From Triops longicaudatus (Eukaryota > Arthropoda > Branchiopoda > Notostraca > Triopsidae), in contig JAGQDJ010000024.1 of the NCBI GenBank assembly GCA_022885665.1, positions 868,001 to 932,000 of the forward strand: a stretch of DNA of 64,000 bases. Direction: 5' to 3'. The notes beneath the pieces were generated by a model. The model made no database searches. It was given only the letters and a program-made list of their open reading frames with translations, and was not told the DNA's origin. Position 1 is the first letter of the stretch; each line of letters starts with the position of its first letter. Below are positions 46,401 through 61,400 of the stretch, piece after piece. A program made the position numbers and the translations under genes.

Positions 46401-49400
46401 CCTTAACTTTTGATCCTTGAACCACAAAATAATCGAAATCAAACTCATCTCCGTCCTTCACGGGATTGTGTTTATAAAAAGACCATCACAAGATTTTTTT
46501 TTCTTTTAGCCCTTAATCTCAACTCTAACCGTCTAATAAGCTTTAACCAGTTTGTACAGAGGCAAGTGCTGCAAGGCAGGTGTAAACGTGTTAAAGAGCA
46601 AGACCCATCGCCGATTTCACCGCAGGGAAGCTAGCATGAGCTCCTAATTTTCGCGAGTAATACCAAGGGTTTTTCAGTTGAGTAGTCAAAAAGTTCAGAC
46701 TTGGATGGGTTCGGAACTGTCGGAACACCTTCGCAAATTGGGGTAGCTTGGCATCTCTTTTCTTTTGATAGGCCATCCCGTTCAGATGAAAGCTTAATGG
46801 AGGGAAGTTCTTAACGATGCGGGTGATTAATGGGTCAGCCAAGAAGGGAGAATTTGACATATTCCACTGCTACTTGGTTCGCTGACCTAACTTTTGATTT
46901 GTTCTTCTTTTCTGCTACGCTGTTCATCACAGCTAACTTTCTTAAGGGAAAAAAAGGGACTAGTTTTCGCACGGTCCGCATATGGCCTCGTGAGAATTGA
47001 GGAGAATAGAAACGTTCTCTCTCCCCTTATCGACTTCTTTCCCTGCAACACATTTTTTTTGCAAGTACCGTTAAAACCCCGACTGTCAAAAGTTCACGGT
47101 TGCTTTAATGCAGACGCTTTAACTCGCTAGTATACTTTCCAACATAAATCTAAGCCCACCAATAAAGTTGGCATTAATAACCCTGCTTGTGATGAAACGC
47201 GAGAGATACATACACTCCAACAAAATACTCGAAAATTACTAGAAAAAACGGGACTGTGTTATTAAGTATAATAACTAGTTTTTCGCAACCACAGATTGAC
47301 TTGACGAGGAGGCTAAGCATTTATCAGCCATTTTAGGTCGCGAACCAGAATAGGGAAAAGCTCATCATCTGGATTGGACAGACGGTGCTTATTTATCTTA
47401 AGTGTGTATAAGGTTTGCCCTTAGGGGAACAATATCTTGGTATAGTACGCTAACTCGTGAAGGAAAGCTGACGCGGGGGGCTGTTCATTACACTTCGATA
47501 AGGGGGACCCAATCTATGGGACATTTCAGCTCGAGTGGCTGAATGAGCACGTGACATTGTAAGGTCGCGTGATTTACGGCTAATTTTAATGAGAAGACCC
47601 GAGAAGACCCTTTCACTAGCTTGACTGTCTTCTTTAGAGGGGAACTCCCAGCAATTGGATGAATAATTAACGCTTATCATAAGCCAGCATCACGGTGAAT
47701 AATGTAAGTATATCTTAGGAAAACGTCATGCCCCTCCTCCCTCTTAGAAAGGCAAGGGAAGCTCTTCAAGTCACGGTTCTTTGTTAACGAAAGAACAACG
47801 CGATACGAGTCGCAGTTAGAAGCAAAAATATTACCGAAAAAAAGCTAATGACGTGTTTATCTTGACGTAATTTTTAAAAAGAATGACTAGCCATTTCTCA
47901 GTATATGTTTTCTACGAAATGGTGAGATATACGAGACCCGATAGATTATTTGTAACAAATAACAGCCAACGCATGCCAGGAAACCATTCTTATCCACTAT
48001 TTCCCGCCCTCAATCATCCCCCGACTGATCTTTTGGAACCCGAGTTTGAGCTCATGTAGCTCGTGACCAACCGACATCACAACTTGCTTGTTCTACCCTT
48101 CATCGACCCACCGAAAAGTGTCCCTTAATCGAAGCACAAGTAAGACCCAATCGTGTTAAACCCTTGATGTAGGCTAAAACGCACCCTGATCAACTCCACC
48201 AGCGGGTAACCGGCTTCAGTAAACGTCGGCGCTTTGTGTACATGGACTGTGAAATACTCGTACGAATATAGCGTGAAATAGAAGCGGGAATCTTGCAAGC
48301 AATTTTTTTTTTTTTTAAAAAGCATGCAGGCGCCTAAAGAGCGAAACATATTCCGTGCACGTCTCTTCTACCAAATGCAGGTACCTTTTCGGTTGAATAA
48401 ACCCTTAGACTCCGGGACATTAAAAATCAGCCAGCAACCTCCAATTAACAGAGCAGGTGAAGAACCTTCGTGTTGCCTTGTTCTCGTAGGTTCGTTATTG
48501 TTAGCTCGTGGGACTTAATGAGGGAAGCACGCTTCCCAAGTTTCGCTCCTTTCCAGGGGGTAAAACGGTTTTCAATGCGAGGAAACTCCAATCAACCTAT
48601 CATCTCATACATGGACTTGTTCATTGTATTGAAAACAGTGTTAATGTGCCACAAAAAAAAAAACCTACAAAAAGGCCTCGTGTGGAAAATCCCCGACACA
48701 GGCTTGTACAACAAATACACAGAGCATGTAGAAGGTCATTTGTGTTCCCGTAAAATACTTCAAGACAATATCACGGCCTCAGTAATTGCACACGTCAAAC
48801 CACACGCGAATGTTGCCAAACAGAAGGATTAAATATCTCTGTCAGGTAAATTTATGACTTGGGCACTACCAAGACGCCGATTACAGGTTATCTTTTTCGA
48901 AATGTGTTTTTCTTTTTTTTACCATTTTTTGTTCGCTGATCGTTATACTCCGTGACGAGATGCCGTTTTTTTTCGCAATTTGCTCTTTATTACGCGATCG
49001 CGTGAGTTTGCAACACCTAAACAAAGCGTATAATCTTTCAACAGTTCACGGGCCTGGGCGTCTACTTTAGAGAATGTCTGTAAGTAATTTTCGCATATAA
49101 CTGTAATTCCGATTTACATTAAAACCCATCTCGATTTGCGACTCAAACAACAACATCAGCAAAAAAAAGGCTCCTTTCATCACGCCGGCCTCTGGGTTTT
49201 TGAAGATCCCGATTTTATCACCAAGTTGCATGTTAACCAGAAATTATAGCAAAAGGTTATGCAAAACACTTTATGAAATTTCATGAGAAAATGCTGCAAG
49301 TCCTCTCTATCATTATTTTTCCAGTGAAATCCCTTTAGCCAATTTGAAGCACTCAACAGACCTTAAAAGTATCCTGAACACATAATTAGGGTATATCAAA

Positions 49401-52400
49401 CCGTTTACCGTGTTTTGCAAAGTGCTGGACCGAATCGCTCGTACTCAGTAACCTTAAGTTGATACACGGGTTGTTCATTAATTTTGTTTTACCCCGTTAC
49501 GCTCCGTTTAATCTCAATTCTCCATCTCCTAACAAACTAAAAACAAAAAGCCTCACCGTTTTAAAGGCATAGTTATTAATTAATGAGACTCCTGCATGGG
49601 TTTTGCATCTAATTAACATCTCATTGCAAGTGAACAAGCATATGGCTTCACGTCGTAAAGGCGCAACGGCAAGATTAGTATCACTCGGACTTTTTCTAGC
49701 CCACTGTACGGTTAAGCGCAAGATCCCTACGGGGAACGATATACAGCCACAGCCCAACAAGTGCGTAGTCAGAGTGAAGATTGGGGGTTATGCAGGAAAA
49801 CATTATGCTGTTCCATCCTCCCCGGACCCGTAGCAGTCGCGTACAACATGAAGATTTGCATCTCGGACATCGTAAACGCTGGGACAAGTCAAAAGAAGGG
49901 AGCAAGAGCATACACGGCAGTTGAAGTGGCTCAACCTCGGACTGCGTGCGACAGGCGATAAGCCACAACTACAGGAGTCGTCATTGCGCCCGCTGTAGCC
50001 AGCCCCCTGGTCTCGTGGCTTAGATTTCCACTCCGCATTTAATGCTACAGAGGGAAGTGATCTTTTTACATCAGGCTATATTATTAGGGTGTACGCTGCT
50101 GTCTCGCAGAAGAGGTTTTGCAGTTTGATGAATGATAATTACATTGGCTTCCTACATAGAGGGTTAATATGCCCGCGAAAAAGGAATCGTTTTGGGACGA
50201 ACGAAACGAGGAGGATGCTGACCGGCAAGTCCAAGTAGGGACTTTTACAACCGGACTCTATGTAGGGGGAGGAAAAGCACTAGTAGAAGAATCCCCTTTA
50301 GCTGAGGCATTAATACCCCTTATTGCGATCGAAACCTGGAACGGTCCTTTAGTCCGAAAGCTTGCGATGTGACCAAGCTAGTTGTGCCGGAATTAAGGGA
50401 GTCACGTTTGGTCACTTTCTACCACCCTTCCCTACGCGCAATACTCCGTTATAGGGTTCGTTTTATGAACGCAAACGTCCCTAGAACACGAATCGTTTAA
50501 GCCCTGTGTGATTATCACAACGAGACTTTGTAACCTTCCTCTTAGGAAAATCTCCAGGAGTTTTCTTCGTAGAGAGTTTTCTTTTCTCGTATGACTGCTT
50601 CGATTAGGATCTATCAAGCAAGTTGAGTGTGAAGGTTTGGAGTTGGCACAGGTGCAAATAAGGTGTGATGGTTAAATGAGTTTCGCTAAGGTGGGCGATG
50701 ATTAGGAAAAAGGGGTTCTATTCGGAGGAGATGGTACGTGTGAGCCCATATAATGCTTTGGGTTTTGCTCATCAAGAAAATTTTTAGCCCGGTCGCGCGT
50801 GAGGGATCGCCCCTTGTGGCTCCTTTTCAGTGGAGGGATCTATCGGGCGCCCAAGATGGATGAGGGACTTCTCAATGTGTCAGGGAATCCTTCCTCGCCC
50901 TTCCACTTCATCTCCATTTTATGAGGAGGCAATGTGAGTCTGAGTGGAGAGCCCTCACAAGGTGTTTTGAAATAAATAAATAGCCGTGCTACCTGAAGTG
51001 TGGATGCACACATGTTCTACACCAAAAAATGTCAGCCCTTCAAAAGGCTTTCTTTTGCACCATTAAATAGCAACCCAACTTCCTTTTCCTCATTAAAAGT
51101 TTACCATGGACCATGGTGGGAAAACGCAGCTACTACAATTTTAACAGGTACCTACAATTGCTTTTTTCAGCCCTTTACTTGGGCCCTGGCAACAGTTTCT
51201 GACAACTGAGGCGCCCTACGAAGCGCACACCCGCTTTTTGGGATCGTTGGTAAAAAAGTGAAAACTCGTATGCTGTCAGTTTGAGGAACGAAATCAGACT
51301 GGGCGCAAAAATAAAGTAAGGCAGTAGGTTTACACACAAGATGTATTACCGTAGCCAAGTTCTCCAGCGTGAAATTGTAAAAGAGCTTGTTTAACTATGC
51401 AACATCATTTGGGTTTAGGGATGCACGAAGAGCAAAACCTTTACGGAAAGAAGAAACCAATTGTTACCGTGACAGAAAGACATTTGTTTTACTGTCCGAC
51501 AACGAGTTCAAAAAGGCGGCAATCGTTGTACTGCATATCGTTTTTACGATTTTTTGTTTCCAGCGGGCGGTGGTTAAAAGGAAACTCGAAATTGGTTCTC
51601 GCGACAGACGCAGAAATGAAGAAAGCTGTTTGTATGTTTCTAGGGAAAAACTTGGCAGGCGGTCAAGGAAAAGAAATGCGTACGCTCAATATTAATTCGC
51701 CTGCACTTGTTATGGCCGGCCAGATAAAAATACAACTTAAAAAAAAAAAAATTGGCTCAAAAAGGCAGAGATGCGAGTATTTGGGGGTAGAGCTGCTGGA
51801 TGAATACAACTAGGGTTTCAAGAGGAGCTCATTAACCCTTTTGACTCGTGCTCATCTCGATGGAGCATAAATCAGCCTGCCTTATTGTTGTCATTTACAA
51901 CATCCTCTGCCACTCCTCTGCACGATCTCATCAGGGATGAAACCTAGAGGAGGCTGATCCTCATAAAAGTTGAGTTTTTGCCTTCCAGTGGAGGCAGCAC
52001 AAGTCTCGGCAAGCCCCTCGTCCCCCGAACCCCTTCAAATAGCTAAACTTGCGCCAAAACCTTCAAGAACGGAATCCGTTTTCTTTCAAACTTCACCTCT
52101 CCTCTAGCTATTAAGTTCCTATATGCTGGCAGTCAATGCTTTAATGCGAGTACTTTGGTAGGTATCCAACATTTCTAGGGCTAAAATAAGGTCTCGAGAA
52201 TCACTTGGTGCGTTTCAGCGAGAGAGAGCCAAGCCTCACTGGGACCAAAAGAATACCGAGAGAAAAACGCTTGACTATAAAAGTAAGTGGGAGTGTCACT
52301 CTGCTTAAATTTCCCTTTCCACCTGAAACCTAATAACTGTTTGGCGCTAAGGGAAACCTCAACTTTATCGCCTAGATTTTTCCTAACAAGCTGTGAAGCA

Positions 52401-55400
52401 TATACACACACATGATATCTCGCAGACTGCTACTGCTCAAACTTTTTATGCGACTACAGCCTTTTGGAACTCTAGTAAATGAGCCCAAAATGTGCCGTAT
52501 AACATTACTATAACTACAGTTCGCTCAAGCCTGAATAACTCTGCATAAACAAATTCGTTATTATTCTTCCCTTTTAAGGGGATATCTATACGTGTGTGTG
52601 TGTGTGTGTGCTGCGGTGCCTTTTATACGCTTCGCTACCTTCCTGGAAAATTTTCCGGCATAAGCTTAGATTTCCCTTTGAAAGCCTTCCTTGCTACGGC
52701 TGATTAACAATTTGCTATTCACGAAAAAATAACTTTGTAAAGAAAAACGCAAATCCAAGGCAACATGCAATCAATTAATATCACGCCGGAAAACGGGAGC
52801 AAAAACCCCCACGGTATGAAAAGTAAAGTTGGGAAATTAACCCCGTAAATTCTTTTCAACAGTATACTACCCACGGCGAGATCGACATAATCGCCCAAGG
52901 TTTTTAGTGGTAGAAGGCTCCCCGTGGAGATCAATATTCATAACTAATAACCAAGTGGCAACTGCAGGCTTTACCACACACGATTACTGCCGAGTGCAAT
53001 GGGAATTTCGGGAAGCTTAGAATCTATTATTGCCTAGGATAGTATAATAAAAGAGTAGAACAATTCGCCTTAAAATCCAAACTAGCATACTTTTGGCACA
53101 TTGGGGTAGTTACACTAGTAGCACTGTACTATTAGGGTAAATGAACTTTGTTCTCCATTAGATGTGTGTATGTATCTACGTGTGTCCAATACGGCCACAC
53201 AACCAAGCTGCACGAAACATCATTAAAACATCATCAAAATTTTAGCCACAAAACTTAACGACGGCGTCGCTGGTCAACCCCCTGCTGCTGATTTCCCGTC
53301 CAAGATTAAGTTCATCCTTTTGCTTTTACCCAGGCAAAATTGTCTTTCCAATCATCATTCTCCTAAATATACATCAAGGGCATTGCAGGGGCTGAGGATG
53401 TCTGCGGCATCACTCGCTCCGCCGCATGGGTTGAGATATGGCACTTCCTGTGTCATTGCCAAACTCGGGGGTTCTACCAACGACCCCCAGAAGTCCGCTT
53501 TCGATGAGATTTCCGCAACATGCGCTCCAGATTTATGGTTATATAAACAGAAGGACATAATCATGTGTGGCCAATAAAGCAGGTGAGATATAATGGAGGC
53601 ACTGGTGGTTACGGTCAAGAGAAAGGATCGTGGGAGGTCTCGGTGATTATTTTTTGCACCCCCCCAGCAGCTAAGATAACAGCGAGGAGCCAAGTCAGCG
53701 TCAGAACATAAAACCTCACGCACTAAACAGCCTAATTAAGCCTGATTGGCTCCAGATAAAACAGAAACCTTACATAAAATTTCTTCCCCTCACTAGCCGT
53801 CACACACTACCGCTACGGCCTATACGGCCTACACTACATAAAGGAGTCCAAAGTGGCGGAAGCTCGGAAAGGAGGAAACATGCTTTCATTCTCTTTAGTT
53901 AATTTCTCCCGCGCAGTGTGTCAATGTGGGCTAAAGGGTGCCAGGTTGATAATTCCCGGTTACGAGAAAAAAAGGCCTCCATAGTGGAAGGAAACCCCAG
54001 TTAACTTGCTACTGTGCAGGAACTAGACGCAGTCGAGCTTAACCTTACATTCTTTTTATCTTTTGCTTTATTAGGCCTACACAGGAACACGTTTACGGGA
54101 AGGGCGAAGCATTATTACTGTATTACTCTATACCTTTACTTTTCTCTGAAAACGTACCTCTAACCCCCAACCCTCGTTTCATAATACACTAGGGAGTAAA
54201 CGGTAGCACGACGATGGAAAAAAGTGAAGCGTTAGCTAAGAGAAGGGGAGATAAAAAACGAACTTCCTTGTTATCTGATTTGAAACACAGTAACGCTACT
54301 CGTGTTGTAGAATATGAACTAGCCACTGAGAGTTTTGTTGTGGAAGAAGATGAAGCGCGTTTAATTTTACGCTGTTATCACTATGGCCATGTGCTGGCAG
54401 TGATTGAATAACTCAATTTGTTACTTTCTTGACTCTTTTCCCTCCTCAGGATTCCTTTTCTACAACCATCAGGAATAACTGGCTAAATGAACGAGCAAAT
54501 CTCGTACAGCTAACTCAGGATGATTAATTAATGTGTACAGAATAAGGCCATCGGCCCGTAAAAGTTACCGAAAAAAAACTTACAGAAAAGGGGGAATAAA
54601 GGTGGGATTTGACGGACAGGACTAGACGGCATCTAAGAATCCATTGTGGCACGAATGCTGCAGCTGCGACAATCCGTGTAGTGACAGGTTGACACCCTTG
54701 CTTCAGGAACGGCCAAGTTTTACACACTGCATATATCAACCTTCAGTCGCAACCTTCATCTCCATAAAAACGCTAGGAATATTAATCTAATTCCCGCGCC
54801 ACCTCTTTACTGCGTTCGATATGTCATGCACGAACGCAGTACGCAACACTCCGTGTGACTGGCTTGCTAATTTTCTCTTAAATGGCCCAAGTATGATTTC
54901 TGAACCATTTCAGACACTTTATTTCTCAAGCTTCCTGTGTCAGTCATACACACAGGAAAAAAAATGTCTCAGAGTCATTCATGCAAAGTTTTGGCAAAGT
55001 TATATCCCTCCACAAAAAAGTGACGTTAAATAGTGCCTGGTACCAAGCTTTTAATTGGAGGCAGGCAAAACGCACCACGTGGCGACGGAAACTGCACAAA
55101 CGCTGAACTAGCGTTTGACCTCTATTGACGCGGGCGTAAAGGGCGAACGCCAACGTGAACACAAGGGGGAGGGGGGAGAGACGGGGTAGTGTGTAAGGAA
55201 AAGCTGAGAGGCATTCCTGGGTGCTCACAAGGTTTTAAGAAGACATTAAAATCCGCTCTTCCCTCCGCCCACCTCCCCCACTTTTCCTTTGCAAACTGGC
55301 GGAACAAAATACACACCAAAATTCGTGAAGGCGAAATAACAACGTTGACATATATGCAAAAGAAACCTTTGCCCAAGTCCCGTACCGTCAGTTTTTTTTA

Positions 55401-58400
55401 TGTCCTCCAGTCAGTACATTTCCCCTTACAGAGCTTTGGCAAAAATTTCCTTAACAAATGCCTAACTTTTCCAGGCTGCAGGCTGACCGCCCTTGTCGTA
55501 AAAAGAAGAGAAATAAAACTATGCGCCAAGACGACGAGCGACGCCCTTTCCGTAGCACAAGAACAGGCTGAAGAAAGAACTGATCTTTTACTTCTATGAC
55601 AGTAAAGTCAAACTCACCGTAAAGGAATCACCCAAGGTTGGGTTCAGTTGGGTTTCGTAATGTTCTCTCTTCCTTCGTTTTTAGTTAAAAGATTTTTTTT
55701 ACGAATTATGTTGTTTATTCTTGCTCTTTTAAAGGAGAGGACAAACACTCGGCAAAACAACCTTGCACAAAAGACTCCCGCAAAAAGACGTCCCTCTCGC
55801 TCTACATGAATCAATAATAAAGCGCTCTAGGATAAACATGGTACCCGAAACGTCCGATGACTCAAATCGAAAAATAACAACCGTGAACTGGTCAAATTCA
55901 GCGGATTGCTTAGCCGTCTTGGAAAGCATCCCAGTTTCGGAGAAAACTGAGAAAGAAAACCAGTTCCATGATCGAAGTTTGATCATCCCTACATCCAGCA
56001 TACTAATAAAACTCGAGTTTTGTTGCTGCAAAACGTATACGACTTGAAGGAACGTAGTCATGTAACAATGCAATATCGCAGGAGTTAGATCTCCTTTTTC
56101 TTTCTGAACAAAGTTCTGAGGGTGTCTTTTACTGATCTGCTACCCCCTGTAACCCTCCCACGCACCCTTTCTCCTTCCTTTTTACGAGCCTTTTTTAAAA
56201 AGCCCATACGTGCACGCCCTAGGTTCCTCATTATCCGGGTGACTTTTGTGACTCCCGGAAGGCATGTAAGGAAATTACAAAGACCCGTGTTCGGTAATGA
56301 GATGCTCAAGTGCAACGCCGACCCTTTTTGTCATCTTCTAGGAAGCTGCAAGGGAGCTTCTATAGGCTCGCTCCCATTGTCTTTGACAAGTCTCTGCGAG
56401 GGTTCTGTATCAAACTTCATACATCAGTTTGTTCCTCAAGTCTTGCCTCTTTCTCAGCGTTAACAAGGGATAGTTAATACATGCAGATTAACTACAAAAC
56501 CCCAAGCAGCGAAAAGTCAAAATCTCGGCCAACAAGTTCTAGAGGTTTTTCCAATCTCATTTTGCATTACAGTCGTGGAATTACAACATGAGAATGAATA
56601 CGAAACAAACATAAAGTAATCAAAATGAACTTGAAAACCAACTTTTTCGGGTGGATTTTTATTCTCATCTTTTCTTATCATCCTTGTACCATAAAAGAAA
56701 AAAACCTGCTATTACAGTCATGGAGTAACAAAAACGAAACTTCCAAGTCCAACGCTTACGAAAAGCAATTCCTACGCCCCAACAAAGAGACAAAAAACTT
56801 CTTATATAAAAACATCCCCCCTTTTCAGGTCTTGGCCTTAAAAATTCACTATGTAAGACTTCCCTTGAGCTTGGAGTGAAGATAGAAAACAATATTGCAA
56901 AAAAATGGCGAGTTAAGACAATCAACCCAGAATGGATTTCTAACTCGCCTGAGTGTGCTAGTCCGACGTTTTTGCTGTAATCTGTTTTCAGAGACCCTCG
57001 CTCTTTGCGCCCACAGCTTCAGTCATCGGCCAGCGTGAGCTGCGGTTGTGGTAAAAAAAAAGTGAAGAACAAGAAAAGTTTTCGAAGAACGAGGAGAAAA
57101 AATCGCACTTCACGACCCGATTAAGAGTACCCAGTACTGCAGCCAGGAACTGGATGTTACCAGCAAAAGTTGGCAGAGGAGAAAAAAGTGATTGTTATGC
57201 AGGTTAAGAATATATATGCAAGATGCAAACGGGGAAAATCGTTCGTTGGGTTTTTAGGGGCGTCTGAAATGTACAGCACTGACCTTAATGCTGAGTCCGT
57301 GACTAGAAACTTGGAGCGTCGAATTTTTTTCTTCTTGGCTCCTCTTTTCTCTTTTTCTTACGTCTCCTGATCCCGCAAGGAGACTTAAAGAACTCGTGCA
57401 CAGTTCCAACACTTTGAAACGTTTGGGGAGCATGTCATAAATGTTGTTCACGAATTGAAGACTACAATACCGTCCTGCTACGAGTAAGAGCTCAGCAGCA
57501 GCTGAGATGCAAAAGAGCCTTGATTTTCTGTAATGAGCATGTGGTTCTGGCTCTCCTTTATCCTCGTCATGCTCTTCCCAATTTTTCGCTCTATTTCAGA
57601 TTAAAGGATTCTCCCTTTTTGCCTTTCCTTGCAAAATCAGACGCTGATATACCCACAAGAAATACAGCCATTTTATTACATTTCGTTTCGTCCTATTTCA
57701 ACTTGGTTTTTGCAGTTTTTTCATTTACCACGGTAAGGGCGGTACGAAAAAGAAAGAGAATCGAGTTAAAAGAGAAAGGATTTGTAAGCTATATTGTTCG
57801 TCAAAGCTCATGTTCGTTAACTGAGTTTGCCGAAATTTCATGCACTGGAAAATCCACTTAAGCGTTAATGACACTCGGTGGCTCAAACAACTGAAGTTGG
57901 CGTGGTGCAGTGCTTTGACGAATGCGACTATGCACGTGCTGACAATAACGGAGAGCAAGAGCATCAATCCCTTCCTAAACTTAATCTTTCCTGCACCCCC
58001 CTCCATTTTTTTTTACTATTTTTTGGGTATTTGTCTGCACTTCTTTTAAACCCTCTTCATCACGCCCGTTACATTGTTGGCGCACAGAGCGAAACACATA
58101 GCCACTCGAGTAACAACTCTCTTGTTCTCTCGGGATTACACAAAAGATGCGCTATTTTTCTCCGTATACCTCTGCGTGTATTGTACGTTCCTTCCTATTG
58201 CACTCCATACTTGAAAAAAAAAGACGAAAAAGGTAAGAGAGGATGTTTTGTAGGCAATCTTGGCTCAGTTATCTGTTCATCCTCGTGTTTCGCAACGACT
58301 GCACACACAAGTATGTAACTCCTGCCGAGTTTCCCGTCAAGGATTGAATTTGGTCCCGGAGCGAACTTTATCTCCGCCACGGGGATTTCGGAGGGATTTG

Positions 58401-61400
58401 AGTCCCTCAGCCCTCCACCCTCTTCTTCCCCGTCCCGTGTCTTCCAGCACTACGCAGATATTAGCAATCCAACAACCATTCAAGCGACACATTCATTTAA
58501 TATATGAGAAACCCGAGGCAGTATTGTACGAAACAACCTAGCACTTCCCAAACTTTATGGATGAGAACGGAAAAAGTATTAAAAAGTACGACAGCTCTTA
58601 TAGTTTTTTGTCGCTTTCCTTTTTTCCTTCGTGTTATCCAGTACAGGAATGGTCCAAATAACTACCAACTTTATGACGCTGTAGGGATTTTAAGTCATCA
58701 AATCCGTGTCTGAAGAAAAAAGCAATTGTTTTGACTGTCAATTGGCAGACATGTGTGATAGCCAACTTGGGATATGAAATAGCCGAAATCGGAAAAAAGG
58801 AGAAAGATCTCTCCTTCCTTCTCTCACGAAGAGAGAAAAATTGTAAGAGTACACTGTAATGGAGAGATATTGGGAAGAAAACGGAGCAAAATAAGACTGC
58901 TGCGGAACGAACTAAAAAAAAAAAAAAAAATCACGTCTGGCGTCTAGAGGGAAATTTATGTACAACACCTCAGTGAGCGAGTCAAGTTTCAGATTTCGAC
59001 CCCAGCAAATTCGGTTTAAAATACGCAACGAACTTTGTCACTCTTGTTTCTTCCATGCCCGCCATTTCCAATAATCAGCTCCACATTGGCGAACAAGACC
59101 TCGGAAAGTTTCGGTGGGAAAATGTCGACGCCGTTTATACCATCACGTGTAGGTTAATCGATCTTTGACATCTAACCTACCCCAACGACACGCAAATACA
59201 TTAATAGCTCTCGTCACAAGTTCCAACGAATAAAACGGCTTATTAGCTTGCTTGATGGGTCATAACCAGCGCCAGAGTTTTGACTTTGGTCCATACTCAC
59301 GTGATCCCACATGTGACTAACGTGACAACAAAACCCAAACCTGATCTCTGGTTCTCGGCTAAGAAACTTTAAACTTGGTAAGGGGGCTCCGAAAACCTAA
59401 ATATAACAGATATGAATACAGCTTCCCTCATCGGCCATATGTTAAAGGAGAAATTCTAGCACTAATTTGGTAAGGGCAAAGTTCTCGCTCCGGGTTTCCA
59501 GCCTCACTTGGTTTCCAATGCTGATGATAATGTGTTGTCGTCTACTTTCAAAACATTAAAATCCCATTCCCGCCCCGTCTTACTTTTTATAGGGCGGTAT
59601 GGAGCAAACACAACACTTCAGGGCCTTGCATGCATAGCTATTTGCTGTGGTCGCTGATGTGCTGTTTTTTTCTGCTTCATAAAAAACGTATAAAATGACC
59701 CTCTCGTAAGCTATAAAAGGAAATCTAATTACCTTTTCCTACACTTATTTTCCAAAAGGGAAAAAACAAGAGGCAGGACCTTCGACGTAAAAACTTCAAC
59801 ATGTCATAAGCAACATGTTTTTTTAAAGGGTATTTATCTTGTCGGCTAAAGTTTGTGTCTTATATAGAGGCAGATAACCGGAAAGTGTGGTTTCATGATT
59901 TCACGCTTTCTTGGCTTCGTAATTCTCTCACTTGGAAGGACATGCTTAATGTTGTAATAATGTTGCTGTGCTTGTTTTGTGGCCACAGCGAGATATAGTG
60001 AGTACCTTGAGGGTGGGCATGGGCAATCACACAGGTGGTTAAACAACCTGATGACACCCTCCTTCTTGAAAGCTCCCCAAGATTCACTTCAATATTTGAA
60101 CACAATTACTCGCAAAGCAGTTCATCTTCCCGTGCCAGCTCTGTCGTACAACTTTTCCCCCGTTAGTTCAATTACGCTAACCCCCTTTTATTGCTTACAA
60201 GCGAGCCCGTCTGTCTCTCGTCAAAACTCATTTACATTCTTTTTCCATAATTAGCCCTGTTTTTCCTAGATAGTCAAGTTACCTTAAAATAAACTAATAT
60301 ATACGAGGCAAGGATAGTAGAGGCGAAATTTAGTACTCCCATATAACTTCTTTCCTTTGGGCTTTTTGGCTTAGCATCATAAAAGTCAGTCTTGCAGGGA
60401 GGGTTTTTGCAGCAGTAAAGTGCAGCACAGCAGTGTTACCGATGCAACTCTGCGGGGATGATGATGAGTTAAGTCCTGCCCTAGCTGCTGCAGCATCTCT
60501 ATCTATACAAGAACCTTTAGTCTCTCGTCTCTCTTAGTCATTAATTTCGCCATAGCAACATTACCCCCGAGTGCAAAGCTAATGCTGGCTTCCAGTGCGA
60601 AAAAGTACCAAAAGAAAGCTATTCATAAGACCAGTGCTCCTTTACTCAAATGAACACCGAGCAACCCTTGGCCAAAGCGCCAAAATCGTTAACGACTCGC
60701 AACTTCCGCAATTCGAAGTGCCAACTGTAGACGGTACTTTGCAGTTGCTTATGCCTTAGTTAATCTCTGAGCTTGGGATAAAACTTAAAACAACTGTCGT
60801 ACAAAGGGGAAAAGACTTTCTCAAGCCTCCCAGAAAGCCGGAACCTTTTTGTAGCTTTTCTTTTCAGTTTTTACGAGCTTCGCGACTTGTCTTTGCCTCC
60901 CTGTGTGCCCCCTCCTTTTATTTCGCTATACGCAACAGAGTCATCAGCACTTTTTATTACGACGATGGCTCTATATCTTCTTCATACCGCTCCTGCTCAA
61001 CAACTCTGCTTGACAGTTCATACAAAACAGCCCCACTAACCATCCTGATGTTCACAAAGAACCAAGGGAAAAACTTGCGACAAGGAATAGGGCACAAAGT
61101 GACTCGAGAGAGGGAATTGTATGCTTGAGCAATATATGCACCACAGCCTTGACATGGAATGGTGTGTAGACTCTGCTCCGGAAACAGGAAAAACATAACC
61201 TATATAAAACTTGCCATGCAGAAAAATAAATCATTCCTTACCCTTCTTTTTGACTACATACTCCCTTTTCAGTTACCTAAGCAACATTTGGAACTCTTTT
61301 GCGTCTAAAGTAGAATATAAAACGCCATGCGTCGCACACTACTGCTGAGACAGTGCAGAGAACCTTGATGGGATAATTAAAGACAGGGATAATTAAGCAC

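Noticed and set aside
57878..58318. 146-codon plus-strand frame in the 3' desert
   Set aside because: Low-complexity Phe/Leu/Lys runs from T/A tracts, no domain, and competing frames on both strands.
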